In this document: in pieces, positions 16,965 to 25,996 of the stretch
How positions within the stretch are numbered: the stretch's first letter is position 1
How the letters are laid out: every line of letters begins with the position of its first letter
Assembly (NCBI GenBank): GCA_016707005.1
Contig: JADJIQ010000002.1
Location: 186,001-250,000 of the forward strand
Direction: 5' to 3'
DNA: 64,000 bases
Source: Ignavibacteria bacterium
Lineage (GTDB): Bacteria; Bacteroidota; Ignavibacteria; Kapaibacteriales; Kapaibacteriaceae
Notes under the pieces: generated by a model
Told to the model about the DNA's origin: nothing
The model's database searches: none
What the model saw: only the letters and a program-made list of their open reading frames with translations
Position numbers and translations under genes: made by a program

Positions 16965-18581
16965 ATGCCCCTTTTCCGTAGCCTCATACGCCATGTGCTT
17001 CCTCTTGCAATGCTTGTATCAGGCCCAACGGCCATGCTCCATGCTCAGGAAGACGTTTCCACCGGACCTGAACCATTGGTTCGCTCCGATGTAAAGAGCT
17101 CCTACATGCGCGGTGTTACTCCCGATGCCTCGGCACGAGCATCAACACTTCGCATTCTCGGTGCAAGGGGCTCCTCAGACGGATCTCTTGCCGTACGCGC
17201 AGTGATCCTGGATTCAGCAGGGAACGAACTTCGATGGAAACCGGCTGTTGGGACATTCAGCGCCGACATTGGATGTCGTGGTGCGGCAGCCGTGCGAACG
17301 GTTGCATCAAACGTGCAAGAACGTCTCTGGACAGCCAACACTCCGGGCACATCTGCAGTGATCCTTTGCGATAACTCGATGATGTCAGGTACCGTTGCTC
17401 GGGAATCCGTGCGCTCGCTTCGCGACGTGCTTCCATCCGTTGCCGGACAAGACAGCGTAGCCGTCGTTCTCTTCGACCACGACCTCCTGGAACTCTCTCC
17501 TCTCTCTCCCCTTGCAGCAGCAACGGAGAAGTGTGATCCCGACAAAGTACCAGCGGCTGACGGACTCACAGCGGTCTACAGCGCCTGCCTCTCGGGACTA
17601 GCGATGTTGTCGGATCAAAAGCAAGGTCGAGTATTGATCGTGATCACCACCAGTGATGACAATGCATCGGTCTCTACCTCAACAGCCGACATCGTTCGCC
17701 GAGCAGCTGAGATGCAGGCAACGATCAACGTGATCCGTGTTGGACGTTCGTCCCGCGCCTATCCATACCGCTATCTCAGTGCAGCTACCGGCGGCAGACT
17801 CTATACGATCAGTGAAGACGAAACATCGAACATCGGATCGATCGTGCGTGAGATCCTCTATGCATCGAAGCACGCATTGGATATCACAATACCTGCGGAA
17901 CTCACCGGCGCGTCATGTGATGATGTGTGGCTGAAGGTTCGCCTTGAGCAGGATTCATCAAGCCCCCTACTCTATGACTCATTGTTGCTTCCGATGAAGG
18001 AACGCGCGTATAGAACCTCACCGGCAGTTGTTGCAACGTTTGCTGATACAACAGAGGTTGGATTGCAGAGTTATTATCCGATCCTTGCATCCATGGCTGA
18101 GCAGTTGATGTCGGACTCCACGGTACGTATCGAACTGGTTGGTCACGTCAGCGGTGACATCAAGGGCAACGCCGATGACCGTGCGTACGAACGTGCTGAG
18201 TTCGTGCAGGGTTTTCTGGTTGCGTATGGCGTCAAGAAAAAGCAGATCGTTCTTCGCTCCGATGGCAGCAGACGTCCATTGTATTACCTCCAGCTCGATG
18301 GAGCACAACGTCTGCTGAACAATCGTGTTGAAGCACGCTACCTCGTAGCCGACGATCAACCATTCACGATCACCGTGGATCAGGTAGCAACCGAAGAACA
18401 AGCCGGCAAACTGGCCGACATCTGGGAACAACGCGGCTACAAAGCCTATTTCGAGCCAGCAGTGATCAACCGCTCACCCGTCTACCGCGTTAAGCTATGG
18501 GGCTACCGAACAGTAGCAGAAGCTCAGAAAGAAGCAGCCGGGATGAGGAAGTGGAATCCGAAGTCGACGATCATTGAATAG
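16965..18581 (+). CDS. VWA-OmpA-SPOR three-domain envelope protein
   Basis: 538 residues with a signal peptide (about 1-27). A von Willebrand A-like domain (about 115-300) has a DxSxS-like site reduced to CDNSMMSG and the strand GRVLIVITTSDDN. An OmpA-like peptidoglycan-binding domain (about 365-450) shows RIELVGHVSG...DDRAYERAEFVQGFLVAYGVKKKQI. A C-terminal SPOR-like domain (about 455-538) reads EEQAGKLADIWEQRGYKAYFEPA...YRVKLWGYRTVAEAQ. It probably sits in the periplasm bound to the wall. Its stop TAG is part of the first GAATAGC repeat. It follows the short ClpB by 7 bp, so co-expression is likely. Confidence 0.75.
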   Translation: MPLFRSLIRHVLPLAMLVSGPTAMLHAQEDVSTGPEPLVRSDVKSSYMRGVTPDASARASTLRILGARGSSDGSLAVRAVILDSAGNELRWKPAVGTFSADIGCRGAAAVRTVASNVQERLWTANTPGTSAVILCDNSMMSGTVARESVRSLRDVLPSVAGQDSVAVVLFDHDLLELSPLSPLAAATEKCDPDKVPAADGLTAVYSACLSGLAMLSDQKQGRVLIVITTSDDNASVSTSTADIVRRAAEMQATINVIRVGRSSRAYPYRYLSAATGGRLYTISEDETSNIGSIVREILYASKHALDITIPAELTGASCDDVWLKVRLEQDSSSPLLYDSLLLPMKERAYRTSPAVVATFADTTEVGLQSYYPILASMAEQLMSDSTVRIELVGHVSGDIKGNADDRAYERAEFVQGFLVAYGVKKKQIVLRSDGSRRPLYYLQLDGAQRLLNNRVEARYLVADDQPFTITVDQVATEEQAGKLADIWEQRGYKAYFEPAVINRSPVYRVKLWGYRTVAEAQKEAAGMRKWNPKSTIIE

Positions 18582-18703
18582 CGAATAGCGAACAGTGAAT
18601 AGCGAATAGCGAATAGTGAATAGTGAATAGCGAATAGCGAATAGTGAATATAGGGTCATTCGCTATTCGCTATTCACTATTCGCTATTCGCTATTCGCTA
18701 TTC
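18576..18703. repeat. Inverted GAATAGC heptamer arrays
   Basis: GAATAGC units (with GAACAGT/GAATAGT variants) run from the end of the VWA-OmpA-SPOR gene to about 18649. The reverse-complement array runs from 18660 to 18703 into the end of trxB. The stop codons of both convergent genes (GAA-TAG in each) are formed by the outermost repeat units. The arms can pair into a long hairpin. Confidence 0.95.
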
Positions 18704-19630
18704 TTGAAGCCAGCGTTCCGCATCGATCGCGGCCATACAGCCTGAGCCGGCGGCAGTGATGGCCTGACGGTAGACGCTGTCTTGAGCATCCCCGCAGGCG
18801 AAGACGCCGGGGATATTCGTTGCTGTGCTCTTGCCTTGTGTGATGATGTAGCCAACTTCATCCATGTCAAGAAGGCCGGTGAAAAGCGATGTGTTCGGTT
18901 GATGTCCGATCGCTACAAAGGCACCATCTGCCGGTACGTCCATCGTTTCATTCGTAACGGTGTTGCGAATGCGCAGATGTGTGAGCTTCTTGATCCCGTT
19001 CTCATTCGTCGTTCCGAGATACTCATCCACTGTGCTGTTGAGCATGAAGGCGATCTTCGGATTGGCCTTTGCACGGTCGAGCATGATCTTTGATGCGCGG
19101 AATTCTTCCCGACGGTGGACCACGGTAACGGACTCAGCGAATCGCGTAAGATAATTGGCCTCTTCCATAGCCGTGTCTCCGCCCCCTACTACAAAGACCT
19201 TGAGTCCGCGGAAGAAGAAACCATCACACGTTGCACAGGCACTCACGCCAAAGCCCATGTATTCACTCTCGCCGGTTGCACCCAACAACTTTGCCGATGC
19301 GCCGGTAGCAATGATCACAGCCTTTGCTGTGTACTCTTCGCCACGTTCATTGGTGAGAGTAAAGGGGCGTTTAGAAAGGTCCACGTTTGTGATGGTCTCG
19401 TACTTGGAGACTGCACCAAAACGGTGTGCTTGCTTCCGGAACACATCCATGAGCTCGGGACCCATGATTCCATGCTCAAAGCCTGGATAGTTCTCCACTT
19501 CTGTGGTGATCGTGAGCTGTCCGCCCGGTTGTGCCCCTTCGAAGAGTGTAACGGACTGTCCGGCACGACTGGCATAAAGTGCTGCTGTGAATCCGGCCGG
19601 ACCGGAACCGATGATTGCGATGTCTGTCAT
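18698..19630 (-). CDS. trxB: Thioredoxin reductase
   Basis: 310 residues, full length. FAD-binding IGSGPAGFTAALYASRAG, the redox-active SACATCDGFFF, NADPH-binding VVGGGDTAMEEA and VVHRR, and the end GVFACGDAQDSVYRQAITAAGSGCMAAIDAE are all present. It passes electrons from NADPH to thioredoxin in the cytoplasm. The gene lies between two repeat arrays: GTTACGG units before its start and GAATAGC units at its stop. Confidence 0.95.
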   Translation of the reverse strand: MTDIAIIGSGPAGFTAALYASRAGQSVTLFEGAQPGGQLTITTEVENYPGFEHGIMGPELMDVFRKQAHRFGAVSKYETITNVDLSKRPFTLTNERGEEYTAKAVIIATGASAKLLGATGESEYMGFGVSACATCDGFFFRGLKVFVVGGGDTAMEEANYLTRFAESVTVVHRREEFRASKIMLDRAKANPKIAFMLNSTVDEYLGTTNENGIKKLTHLRIRNTVTNETMDVPADGAFVAIGHQPNTSLFTGLLDMDEVGYIITQGKSTATNIPGVFACGDAQDSVYRQAITAAGSGCMAAIDAERWLQE

Positions 19631-19636
19631 TCTTTT

Positions 19637-19758
19637 AGTTACTCAGTTACTCAATTACGGCGGTTACGGGGTTACGGGGTTACGGGGTTACGGGGTTACG
19701 GAAGTTCGCTGTTCTCTGTTCGCTGTTCGCTGTTCTCTGTTCGCTGTTCGCTGTTCAG
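19637..19758. repeat. GTTACGG and CTGTTCG heptamer arrays
   Basis: GTTACGGG units (19661-19700) join CTGTTCG/CTGTTCT units (19707-19757). The CTGTTCG part is translated as the C-terminus of QueG on the minus strand, and a GTTACGG-type unit supplies the QueG stop (CCG-TAA). The array separates queG from trxB. Confidence 0.93.
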
Positions 19759-20679
19759 TGAGCGCGCATTCCTCTTCAGCCCATCCAGTTTCGGACGTTT
19801 GAGTGGGCTATGACGGAATCGCTCGATGAATCGTGCGGGTTGCAAATCTACGAGGTCGGAGGGAGAGAGTACTGTGACTCCGTCACGCGGTTGAAAACGA
19901 TCTTCCGAGGTCGGGGTCTGGAAACGGTTCCAGGGGCAAACGTCCTGACACACATCACAGCCGAAGATCCAGCCTTGGAGGTTATCCACAATGTGGAGAG
20001 GGATATCCACATCCGCCTTGGCTTCGATGGTCCAGTAGGAGATGCATTTCGTGGCATCAACAACCTTGGGTTCCACGATGGCCTTGGTGGGGCATTGATC
20101 GAGGCATGCTGTGCATGACCCGCAATAGTCATCCATCGGTTCGTCGGCATCAAGTTCAGCGGTTGTGATGATCACGCCTAGGAAGAACCAACTGCCGATG
20201 TCGCGTCGGATGATGTTGCCATTCTTTCCCATCCATCCGATGCCTGCACGGATGGCCCATTCTTTTTCGAGTACCGGGCCGGTATCTGCGTACCTCTTTG
20301 TCTCGGCATCCGGACAGACCGTTCGTACTTCCTCACTCAGGGCGTCGAGCATCGGAGGAAGGACCACATGATAGTCATCGCCCCATGCATATCGCGCGAT
20401 CTTCCCAACGGCCTTATCGGGATGAATGTGTGGGGTGTAGTAATTACGAGCAACCACGATCACACTGCGAGCGCCCGGGAGAATTGCCTGCACATCACGT
20501 CGTGATTCTCCGTTGCGTTCCATGTACCCCATCGCCCCATGATATCCCTTTCGCAACCACTCCTCGTAATGCGTATAGGCTTCGGTAAGGGGCTCAACAC
20601 GCGCGATACCAACTGCATCAAAACCCAGGGCGCGTGCGGCGTCCTTGATCCGTGCAGTTCGTTCGGCAGTTGTGTTCAT
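19696..20679 (-). CDS. queG: Epoxyqueuosine reductase QueG with repeat-encoded tail
   Basis: 327 residues. The cobalamin/Fe-S reductase core is clear: YARWGDDYHVVL (YAWGDDYH), the ferredoxin-like clusters CGSCTACLDQCPTKAI and CDVCQDVCPWN, plus CISYWTIE. It makes queuosine from epoxyqueuosine in tRNA wobble positions. The last 17 or so residues (NSEQRTENSEQRTENSE) are translated heptamer array and follow the family's normal end, so the original stop has probably been lost to repeat expansion. It overlaps the alpha/beta hydrolase upstream by 4 bp. Confidence 0.93.
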   Translation of the reverse strand: MNTTAERTARIKDAARALGFDAVGIARVEPLTEAYTHYEEWLRKGYHGAMGYMERNGESRRDVQAILPGARSVIVVARNYYTPHIHPDKAVGKIARYAWGDDYHVVLPPMLDALSEEVRTVCPDAETKRYADTGPVLEKEWAIRAGIGWMGKNGNIIRRDIGSWFFLGVIITTAELDADEPMDDYCGSCTACLDQCPTKAIVEPKVVDATKCISYWTIEAKADVDIPLHIVDNLQGWIFGCDVCQDVCPWNRFQTPTSEDRFQPRDGVTVLSPSDLVDLQPARFIERFRHSPLKRPKLDGLKRNARSLNSEQRTENSEQRTENSELP

Positions 20680-21356
20680 GGTTCAAGGAAGCTAAGGATA
20701 TGCTGGGCAAGGCGCGCGGGATCCACACGCTCCATTGGATGACGAGTGCCGGGAAGAACAGCAAGCTCAGCGCCGGGTGTTGCCTTGTAGAAGTCAACGG
20801 TCTCGGAAAGCGACACCATTTCATCTCTGTCGCCGATGCCGTAGCGAACCGGGACCGTTAGCGCACCAACACGTTCGTGTGTGAGGATCGGACGTTCTCC
20901 GAGCGTGCGCATGAGGTCGGCGGTTTTGTGCAGCACGGTCTTCCACGCTGACTCGCCGTGACGTCGCGCAAGGTCGGCCGCAAATGCCGGAACCTTTGAC
21001 TCGATCACGTCAGGGTTGAGCTTCAAGGTTTCGTGCTCCGCCCCCTCTTGAGTCCATTGGAGTTTTGTACCGAGTGTTACGATCCGTCCAATGAGGTCCG
21101 GACGTCTCAATGCGCAATCAATCGCAACATAGCCGCCCATGGAATACCCGAAGATCTGTGCCCGTTGTTGATGCGCGCCACTCTCGAGTTCGAGTTCTAG
21201 CTGACGAGAGAAGAGATCGATGTCCCAAGGCTGATCGACGTCTGCGGTTCCACCATGTCCGTGGAAGGTGATCACCTGACTCGGCAGGCCAAGTGCGGAG
21301 CGAAGCGGTTCGAACTGATGTGCACTTCCAAGTGCGCCGTGGAGGATGGTGATCAT
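20676..21356 (-). CDS. Alpha/beta-hydrolase (MenH-like)
   Basis: About 226 residues from the ATG at 21356 (MITILHGALGSAHQF), which forms an ATGA overlap with the upstream glycosyltransferase stop. HGALGS is the oxyanion region, GYSMGGYVAI the nucleophile elbow with Ser, and GTRHPMERVDP the catalytic His region; GIGDRDEMV carries the acid. The size and layout resemble MenH (SHCHC synthase of menaquinone synthesis), but no other men genes are here, so the substrate is open. Confidence 0.7.
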   Translation of the reverse strand: MITILHGALGSAHQFEPLRSALGLPSQVITFHGHGGTADVDQPWDIDLFSRQLELELESGAHQQRAQIFGYSMGGYVAIDCALRRPDLIGRIVTLGTKLQWTQEGAEHETLKLNPDVIESKVPAFAADLARRHGESAWKTVLHKTADLMRTLGERPILTHERVGALTVPVRYGIGDRDEMVSLSETVDFYKATPGAELAVLPGTRHPMERVDPARLAQHILSFLEP

Positions 21357-22498
21357 GATCGTTGACGTTGTTGGATGACGTTTCGGTAAAGCTCTATCCA
21401 CTGCGGAGCAACACGCTCCGGTGTAAATTCCGCTACAGCCCAATCATGTCCTTTAGCTGCCATTGCGGCTCTGCGTTCGGGGTGATGGAGCATCGTGGTG
21501 ATACCTTCTGCGATGGCTGATGCGGAGCGTGACGCTACAAGAAGCCCCCTGCCATCGGCCAATTGATCAGGTGTTCCGTCGGTATCCGTTCCGATCACCG
21601 GCAGCCCGACCATCATTGCTTCGAGAACAGTGAGCGCATACATCTCGCCATAGGTTGCGAGAACAAAGACGTCAAAGGCCGACATCACACCGGCAACATC
21701 TGTTGTAAAGGGGCGAACCACTAACCGGTTGTGTGGCAAACGTGCGCGTTCGTCCAGCCATTGTACGATCTCGGCAGCGACCGGTTCCGGGACGGACGTA
21801 CCATCGGGACGTATTGAGCCGATGCTTGGTTCACCGATCACCACAAGTCTGATGCGTTCGCGGTCTTCTTCACGGAAATGGTCGGATGAGGCAGCGAACT
21901 CACGCGTCCCCTTGAGAACATCGATACGTGCCACATATCCAACCACAAGCTCATCATCACCAATGCCCCATTCTGCACGATACCGCAATCGTGCATTCGG
22001 GTCAAAAACGAACTGCTGTGGATCGCGCATGTGGCGGATCAAGTGGACACATTCCGGCTTCACCGGAAAACGCACGGCGATGTTCCGAACGTGGGTCTCG
22101 CAGGTGTTGACGATGGCATCAACGCGACCATAGATGAGCGCATGAAGCGGGTCGCGTTTGTCAGCGGGGATCATGTGCACAGAGTTCACGTGTGCCGCAC
22201 GTGTGCCCATGCATGCAAGCGAACCTGTCCACACGTCGATACGTGTATGCGTGTGCACCACCGTATCATCGGTGAGTGCTCTGCGCAACCTCATGATGTT
22301 CACAGGATCAATATGCTTGCCCATATGGGCATCGATCATCGGGAACCCGGCCTCGCGCGCCGCACGCCCAAGGTGGGATTGTGGCACGGCCATGATCGTC
22401 ACGTCAACTCCGTATCCGCGGAACACCTTTGCCATATAGAGCGTGTACTGTTCCAGTCCGCCCCATGATGCAGAGGTGTTAACGTGGATCGCGCGCAT
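21353..22498 (-). CDS. Glycosyltransferase family 4
   Basis: 381 residues in a GT-B fold. The N-terminal domain starts MRAIHVNTSASWGGLEQYTLYMA and has HTHTRIDVWTGSL. The C-terminal domain has VGYVARIDVLKGTREF, the family signature FVLATYGEMYALTVLEAMMVGLPVIGTDTDGTPDQL (with the E-x7-E motif). It builds a surface glycan from a nucleotide sugar; the target is unknown. It overlaps neighbours on both sides by 1-4 bp, so it is co-translated with the HAD phosphatase and the hydrolase. Confidence 0.85.
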   Translation of the reverse strand: MRAIHVNTSASWGGLEQYTLYMAKVFRGYGVDVTIMAVPQSHLGRAAREAGFPMIDAHMGKHIDPVNIMRLRRALTDDTVVHTHTRIDVWTGSLACMGTRAAHVNSVHMIPADKRDPLHALIYGRVDAIVNTCETHVRNIAVRFPVKPECVHLIRHMRDPQQFVFDPNARLRYRAEWGIGDDELVVGYVARIDVLKGTREFAASSDHFREEDRERIRLVVIGEPSIGSIRPDGTSVPEPVAAEIVQWLDERARLPHNRLVVRPFTTDVAGVMSAFDVFVLATYGEMYALTVLEAMMVGLPVIGTDTDGTPDQLADGRGLLVASRSASAIAEGITTMLHHPERRAAMAAKGHDWAVAEFTPERVAPQWIELYRNVIQQRQRS

Positions 22499-23160
22499 CA
22501 GCGAGACACAGGAGTGAGAGAAGCGATCGCCGGTGCAAGGAACGATGCGTGCGGAACGATCACATCGGCATGGGCGAGTTCTTCTTGCGAACCATAGCCA
22601 TAGAGGACGGCAACGGAGGAGACCCCGTTGGCAAGTGCTCCGTCAATATCATGATGTCGGTCTCCCACCATCACCACGGCATCCGGCTGAAGGCGTTCTT
22701 CATGCAGGATCATGTGGATCAGATCGCGCTTCTCAACATTACGTCCATCCAATTCAGAACCATAGACATGGTCGATATAGGGGGCGAACCTCGATACCGC
22801 AATGATCTCACGAGCATATTCATGCACCTTGGCCGTTGCGATAGCGATGCGAATGTTCGATGCCTTCAATGTCTGCAAGGTCTCGATCACTCCGTCATAC
22901 ACATCATATTCAAACATCGGTCCGTCGCGATAGATATGACGATACCGAGCAACGGCAGCTTCGATCCTTGTACGGTCAAGTGCACCGAGGTAATGCTCAA
23001 AGATCTTCCACAGTGAGGCTCCGATACACCACGTAAAATCATGATCCTCTTCAACCACCACACCCATTTCTGAGAGTGCAAGACGAAGCGAGTGTACAAT
23101 GCCCGGACGGGAGTCTACGAGTGTACCATCAAGATCGAAGAGAACAAGAGCTGGAGTCAT
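22498..23160 (-). CDS. HAD-superfamily phosphatase (phosphoglycolate phosphatase-like)
   Basis: 220 residues with the four HAD motifs: FDLDGTLVDSRPG (I), AIATAK (II), a Lys in the KRD stretch (III) and MVGDRHHDIDGALANG (IV). A helical cap lies between I and II. Size and cap are those of Gph/PpaX-type enzymes that hydrolyse phosphoglycolate or pyrophosphate. It is first of a three-gene overlap run with the glycosyltransferase and hydrolase. The exact substrate cannot be told from sequence. Confidence 0.85.
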   Translation of the reverse strand: MTPALVLFDLDGTLVDSRPGIVHSLRLALSEMGVVVEEDHDFTWCIGASLWKIFEHYLGALDRTRIEAAVARYRHIYRDGPMFEYDVYDGVIETLQTLKASNIRIAIATAKVHEYAREIIAVSRFAPYIDHVYGSELDGRNVEKRDLIHMILHEERLQPDAVVMVGDRHHDIDGALANGVSSVAVLYGYGSQEELAHADVIVPHASFLAPAIASLTPVSR

Positions 23161-23171
23161 CGGTATCCTAC

Positions 23172-23876
23172 TTAGGCGGTTGGGAATTCATCGGGAGTGA
23201 CCATGATGGTACATCCATCAGGCATAGAGAAGATCGCTAGGGTTACATGCCCTGTTGGATCTCGGTGGAGCTTCAACCGGTCGCCGGAGGCTTCCGTGGC
23301 GGCTTCCACCCATTCGTCATCGATATCGGCTGTATAGTGCAGGAATGGAGCGCTCGGTGCTTGCTTGCGGAAGGAAAGATTCACAAGTCCGTCCGTGAGA
23401 TCCACCTGCGGCATCGGACTATCCCACTGATCGGCAATGAAGTATCCGACGAGTTGGGCCCATTCGGCTGCCTTCTGCACGTCATCACACGGAACAACAA
23501 TGGCATCTATGTATCCAAGGAGGGGGCTTCCCTCGCCGCTTCGTTGTTCAACCGTTGTTGGAGTTGCGGGGTGGATCCACCAATCAAGCTGTCCGGGTCC
23601 ATGCATATGCCAACCTGTGGCATTGGAGCCACTGATCTCTATCCCAGCGGCAAGAAGCTTGTCGCCCGTGCTCTGTAGTGATGGAGCGAAGTATGCCACC
23701 GCAAGCGGTGCCGGTTCTGATGGAAGGATCGATAGAAGAATCTGTCCGTCTGTCAGCCGAACGACTGCATCGCTGCTGCCGTTGTCCACAAACCCAAGAT
23801 CTTCCCACGCAGTGCGAGAAACAGACGGATCCGTCGAAGAAATGATGAATCGAGATGCGTGTCCGAGGAGGGCCAT
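23172..23876 (-). CDS. Two-domain VOC (glyoxalase-fold) protein
   Basis: 234 residues with two beta-alpha-beta-beta-beta modules. The first has FIISSTDPSVSRTAWEDLGF and LTDGQILLSIL; the second has IDAIVVPCDDVQKAAEWAQLVGYFIA and DGLVNLSF. This is the vicinal-oxygen-chelate superfamily (glyoxalase, dioxygenase and resistance proteins). Metal ligands are not complete, so catalysis is uncertain. It starts the leftward run VOC-HAD-GT4-hydrolase-queG-trxB. Confidence 0.7.
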   Translation of the reverse strand: MALLGHASRFIISSTDPSVSRTAWEDLGFVDNGSSDAVVRLTDGQILLSILPSEPAPLAVAYFAPSLQSTGDKLLAAGIEISGSNATGWHMHGPGQLDWWIHPATPTTVEQRSGEGSPLLGYIDAIVVPCDDVQKAAEWAQLVGYFIADQWDSPMPQVDLTDGLVNLSFRKQAPSAPFLHYTADIDDEWVEAATEASGDRLKLHRDPTGHVTLAIFSMPDGCTIMVTPDEFPTA

Positions 23877-23893
23877 GAGAATCCGAGAAGAAA

Positions 23894-23926
23894 AAGGCCC
23901 CGTCGGCGAATGCCAACGGGGCCTTA
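23894..23926 (-). terminator. Rho-independent terminator of the OmpA-family gene
   Basis: Read on the minus strand this is AAGGCCCCGTTGGC, a short loop, then GCCGACGGGGCCTT followed by TTTCTTCT. The GC-rich stem and U-tract sit 25 bp beyond the stop of the 23951 gene. It also stands before the VOC gene and so insulates the two units. Confidence 0.9.
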
Positions 23927-23950
23927 AAGATACGGCAGTTTAGCGGATCC

Positions 23951-25903
23951 TTATTGGATCACGTCCACGATAACGGTCCGGTTGTACATACGGCCTTCAG
24001 GAAGGTCATTCGAGAACGGAGGTTCGTTCTCGCCCATTCCCTTTGCAATGATCTTCACGTTCGTGATACCACGAGCGCTAAGAGCATCTTGGAGCATTTG
24101 CTTGGTTTCATTGGCACGTGAGCTCGAGAGATCGAGGTTCACGTTATCCTTGCCAAGTTTGTCAGTATGACCGTAGATGTAGACCTTGGCGCCACTCTTG
24201 ATAGATGGAGCGACTTCCTTCACAAGGTATTCCTTGGAACGACCCACTGGATCTTCTTCAGCATATTCAAAGTTCAGGCGGAATCGGGTTGAGATACCTT
24301 CGCTCTGTGTACGAACAAGGGTAAAGTTCTCAACATCGCTGAGTGTACGACCGTCTGCTGTACGAGCGACAACTTCCATCGAGAATTGTCCGGATGGTTG
24401 GCTGGTGCTCAACAAACCAGTTGGATCCATGTATACACTTCGCTCGGTATACGGACCGAACGAACGCTTCTGACCATTGCCTGTGATGGTTGCCTGCCAG
24501 GAAGCGATATTCTCGTTCGTTGTGATCTCAGTATAGATCTGATGGTCTTCTTCTGCTTCGCGCTTCACGGCAATGGCAACGCGGTGACCAAGTTTGTCCG
24601 GCGTCATCTTGCGCAGGTGAACACGACGGTCTTCTTCAACCGTGAACGGCACGTCATCAGCAGGAGTACGTGGCGTACCTGACTTCGGAGTTGCATCACC
24701 GGTTGCGATCGGAAGTTGATCAGGATTTACGCCCCATGTCTCAACAAGGTACTTCTTGACATCCTCAGCATATGGACGTGGGTCCTTGCCATCCGGATCG
24801 GAAGCATAGAGTTCCATGCTCGACCCAGGGGTGTTCTTAAGACGATACCCCATGATGTTGAGCAGGTTGTAGTAGATATCCTTTTGGATGATCGGACGTT
24901 CTTCAACGTTCGCTACATCTTCGGCGGTAAGGCCGGTAGACGTTGCGAAATCAGCGGTTTCGCTTTGGCTAAGGCTCACGTAACGATTCGGGACTACCGT
25001 TTCGCCCTTGTTGATGAAGACATATGGACGAAGTGGGAAACCTGCACGTTCTACGCGCTTGGAGTAAATACCATCAGCCGGTGGTGTTACGCGGAAGAAT
25101 TTCGATGTTGTTGGCGCAACAATAGCTGCCACTTCGTCCTTGAGCGTGGCGTCGCCAAAGGCAAGTGAGATACCGGCACGGATCGTAACCGTCGAAAGAG
25201 CATCATCAAATGCTGCTTGGTCTTCGAGATCAACGCCACGCTGACTTACCATGTAGGTGGTCTCGAGGAACGGCGTGAGGATCCACTGTTGTTTTGCCGT
25301 GTTGTCAGACAGGAAGATGTCGTATCCGATCCCGGCAAAACCGGACCATGTGATACTATGCTTTACAGAGTCTGCCTTACCAACTTCGAGGCCAGTAACC
25401 GTAGTACCACCTTCGATGGTGTAATCAAACGTCTGGTTGAGCGCAATTCCCATACCCAGTCCACCAGTGAGGTGGAACCTCTTGCCGAGGTACAATTTCA
25501 CATGAGGTTCAAGAGAGATGAAGGAAGTATGAAACTCATACTCATCGCTGTAGTACGATCCATCTGCCTTGATGTATGAGTTATTATCCTGCACAACCAT
25601 GCTGCGATTGTCGTAGGACAAACGGGCACCAAAGTGCAGATGATCAAGAAGTGCAAGTTGATAGTTAAGACCGCCATAGAGGCCAAGTCCAGAACCGTCA
25701 ACAAGGTTCATCTGTGTGAATTGTCCGTTCGGACGCGCCGGATCATCGATCCAGTATCCAAAACCAACACCAGAGAAGTTATAGTTCAGTCCGAGGTGTG
25801 CTCCCCAACGTGACCGTACTTCAGGCGGGTCTTGCGCGAAGAGGCTCATTGTGGTAGTTATCACCACAACTGCCAAGAGAAGAAAATGTACACGTGATTT
25901 CAT
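23951..25903 (-). CDS. OmpA-family outer-membrane protein
   Basis: About 650 residues from the ATG at 25903 (MKSRVHFLLLAVVVITTTMSLFAQ, signal peptide). The N-terminal half is a beta-barrel (GAHLGLNYNFSGVGFGYWIDD, LHFGARLSYDNRSMV, FHLTGGLGMGIALNQ). The C-terminal domain is the OmpA peptidoglycan-binding fold with AKVYIYGHTDKLGKDNVNLDLSSSRANETKQML and the final RMYNRTVIVDV. It links the outer membrane to the wall. A further long middle region (about 270-500) is specific to this kind of protein. A strong terminator lies downstream and the gene appears monocistronic and well expressed. Confidence 0.85.
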   Translation of the reverse strand: MKSRVHFLLLAVVVITTTMSLFAQDPPEVRSRWGAHLGLNYNFSGVGFGYWIDDPARPNGQFTQMNLVDGSGLGLYGGLNYQLALLDHLHFGARLSYDNRSMVVQDNNSYIKADGSYYSDEYEFHTSFISLEPHVKLYLGKRFHLTGGLGMGIALNQTFDYTIEGGTTVTGLEVGKADSVKHSITWSGFAGIGYDIFLSDNTAKQQWILTPFLETTYMVSQRGVDLEDQAAFDDALSTVTIRAGISLAFGDATLKDEVAAIVAPTTSKFFRVTPPADGIYSKRVERAGFPLRPYVFINKGETVVPNRYVSLSQSETADFATSTGLTAEDVANVEERPIIQKDIYYNLLNIMGYRLKNTPGSSMELYASDPDGKDPRPYAEDVKKYLVETWGVNPDQLPIATGDATPKSGTPRTPADDVPFTVEEDRRVHLRKMTPDKLGHRVAIAVKREAEEDHQIYTEITTNENIASWQATITGNGQKRSFGPYTERSVYMDPTGLLSTSQPSGQFSMEVVARTADGRTLSDVENFTLVRTQSEGISTRFRLNFEYAEEDPVGRSKEYLVKEVAPSIKSGAKVYIYGHTDKLGKDNVNLDLSSSRANETKQMLQDALSARGITNVKIIAKGMGENEPPFSNDLPEGRMYNRTVIVDVIQ

Positions 25904-25996
25904 TGTCAAGCCCCAATCGAAAGTGAATATCGACCTTATGCCAACCGCGCCAAAATTACGGCTCCCACAGTGACCCATCGGTCGGTATAATCACGC

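Noticed and set aside
23894..23926. Copy of the GGGGC octamer in the terminator stem
   Set aside because: The stem has AGGCCCC and does not match ARGGGGCK, so it was not counted.
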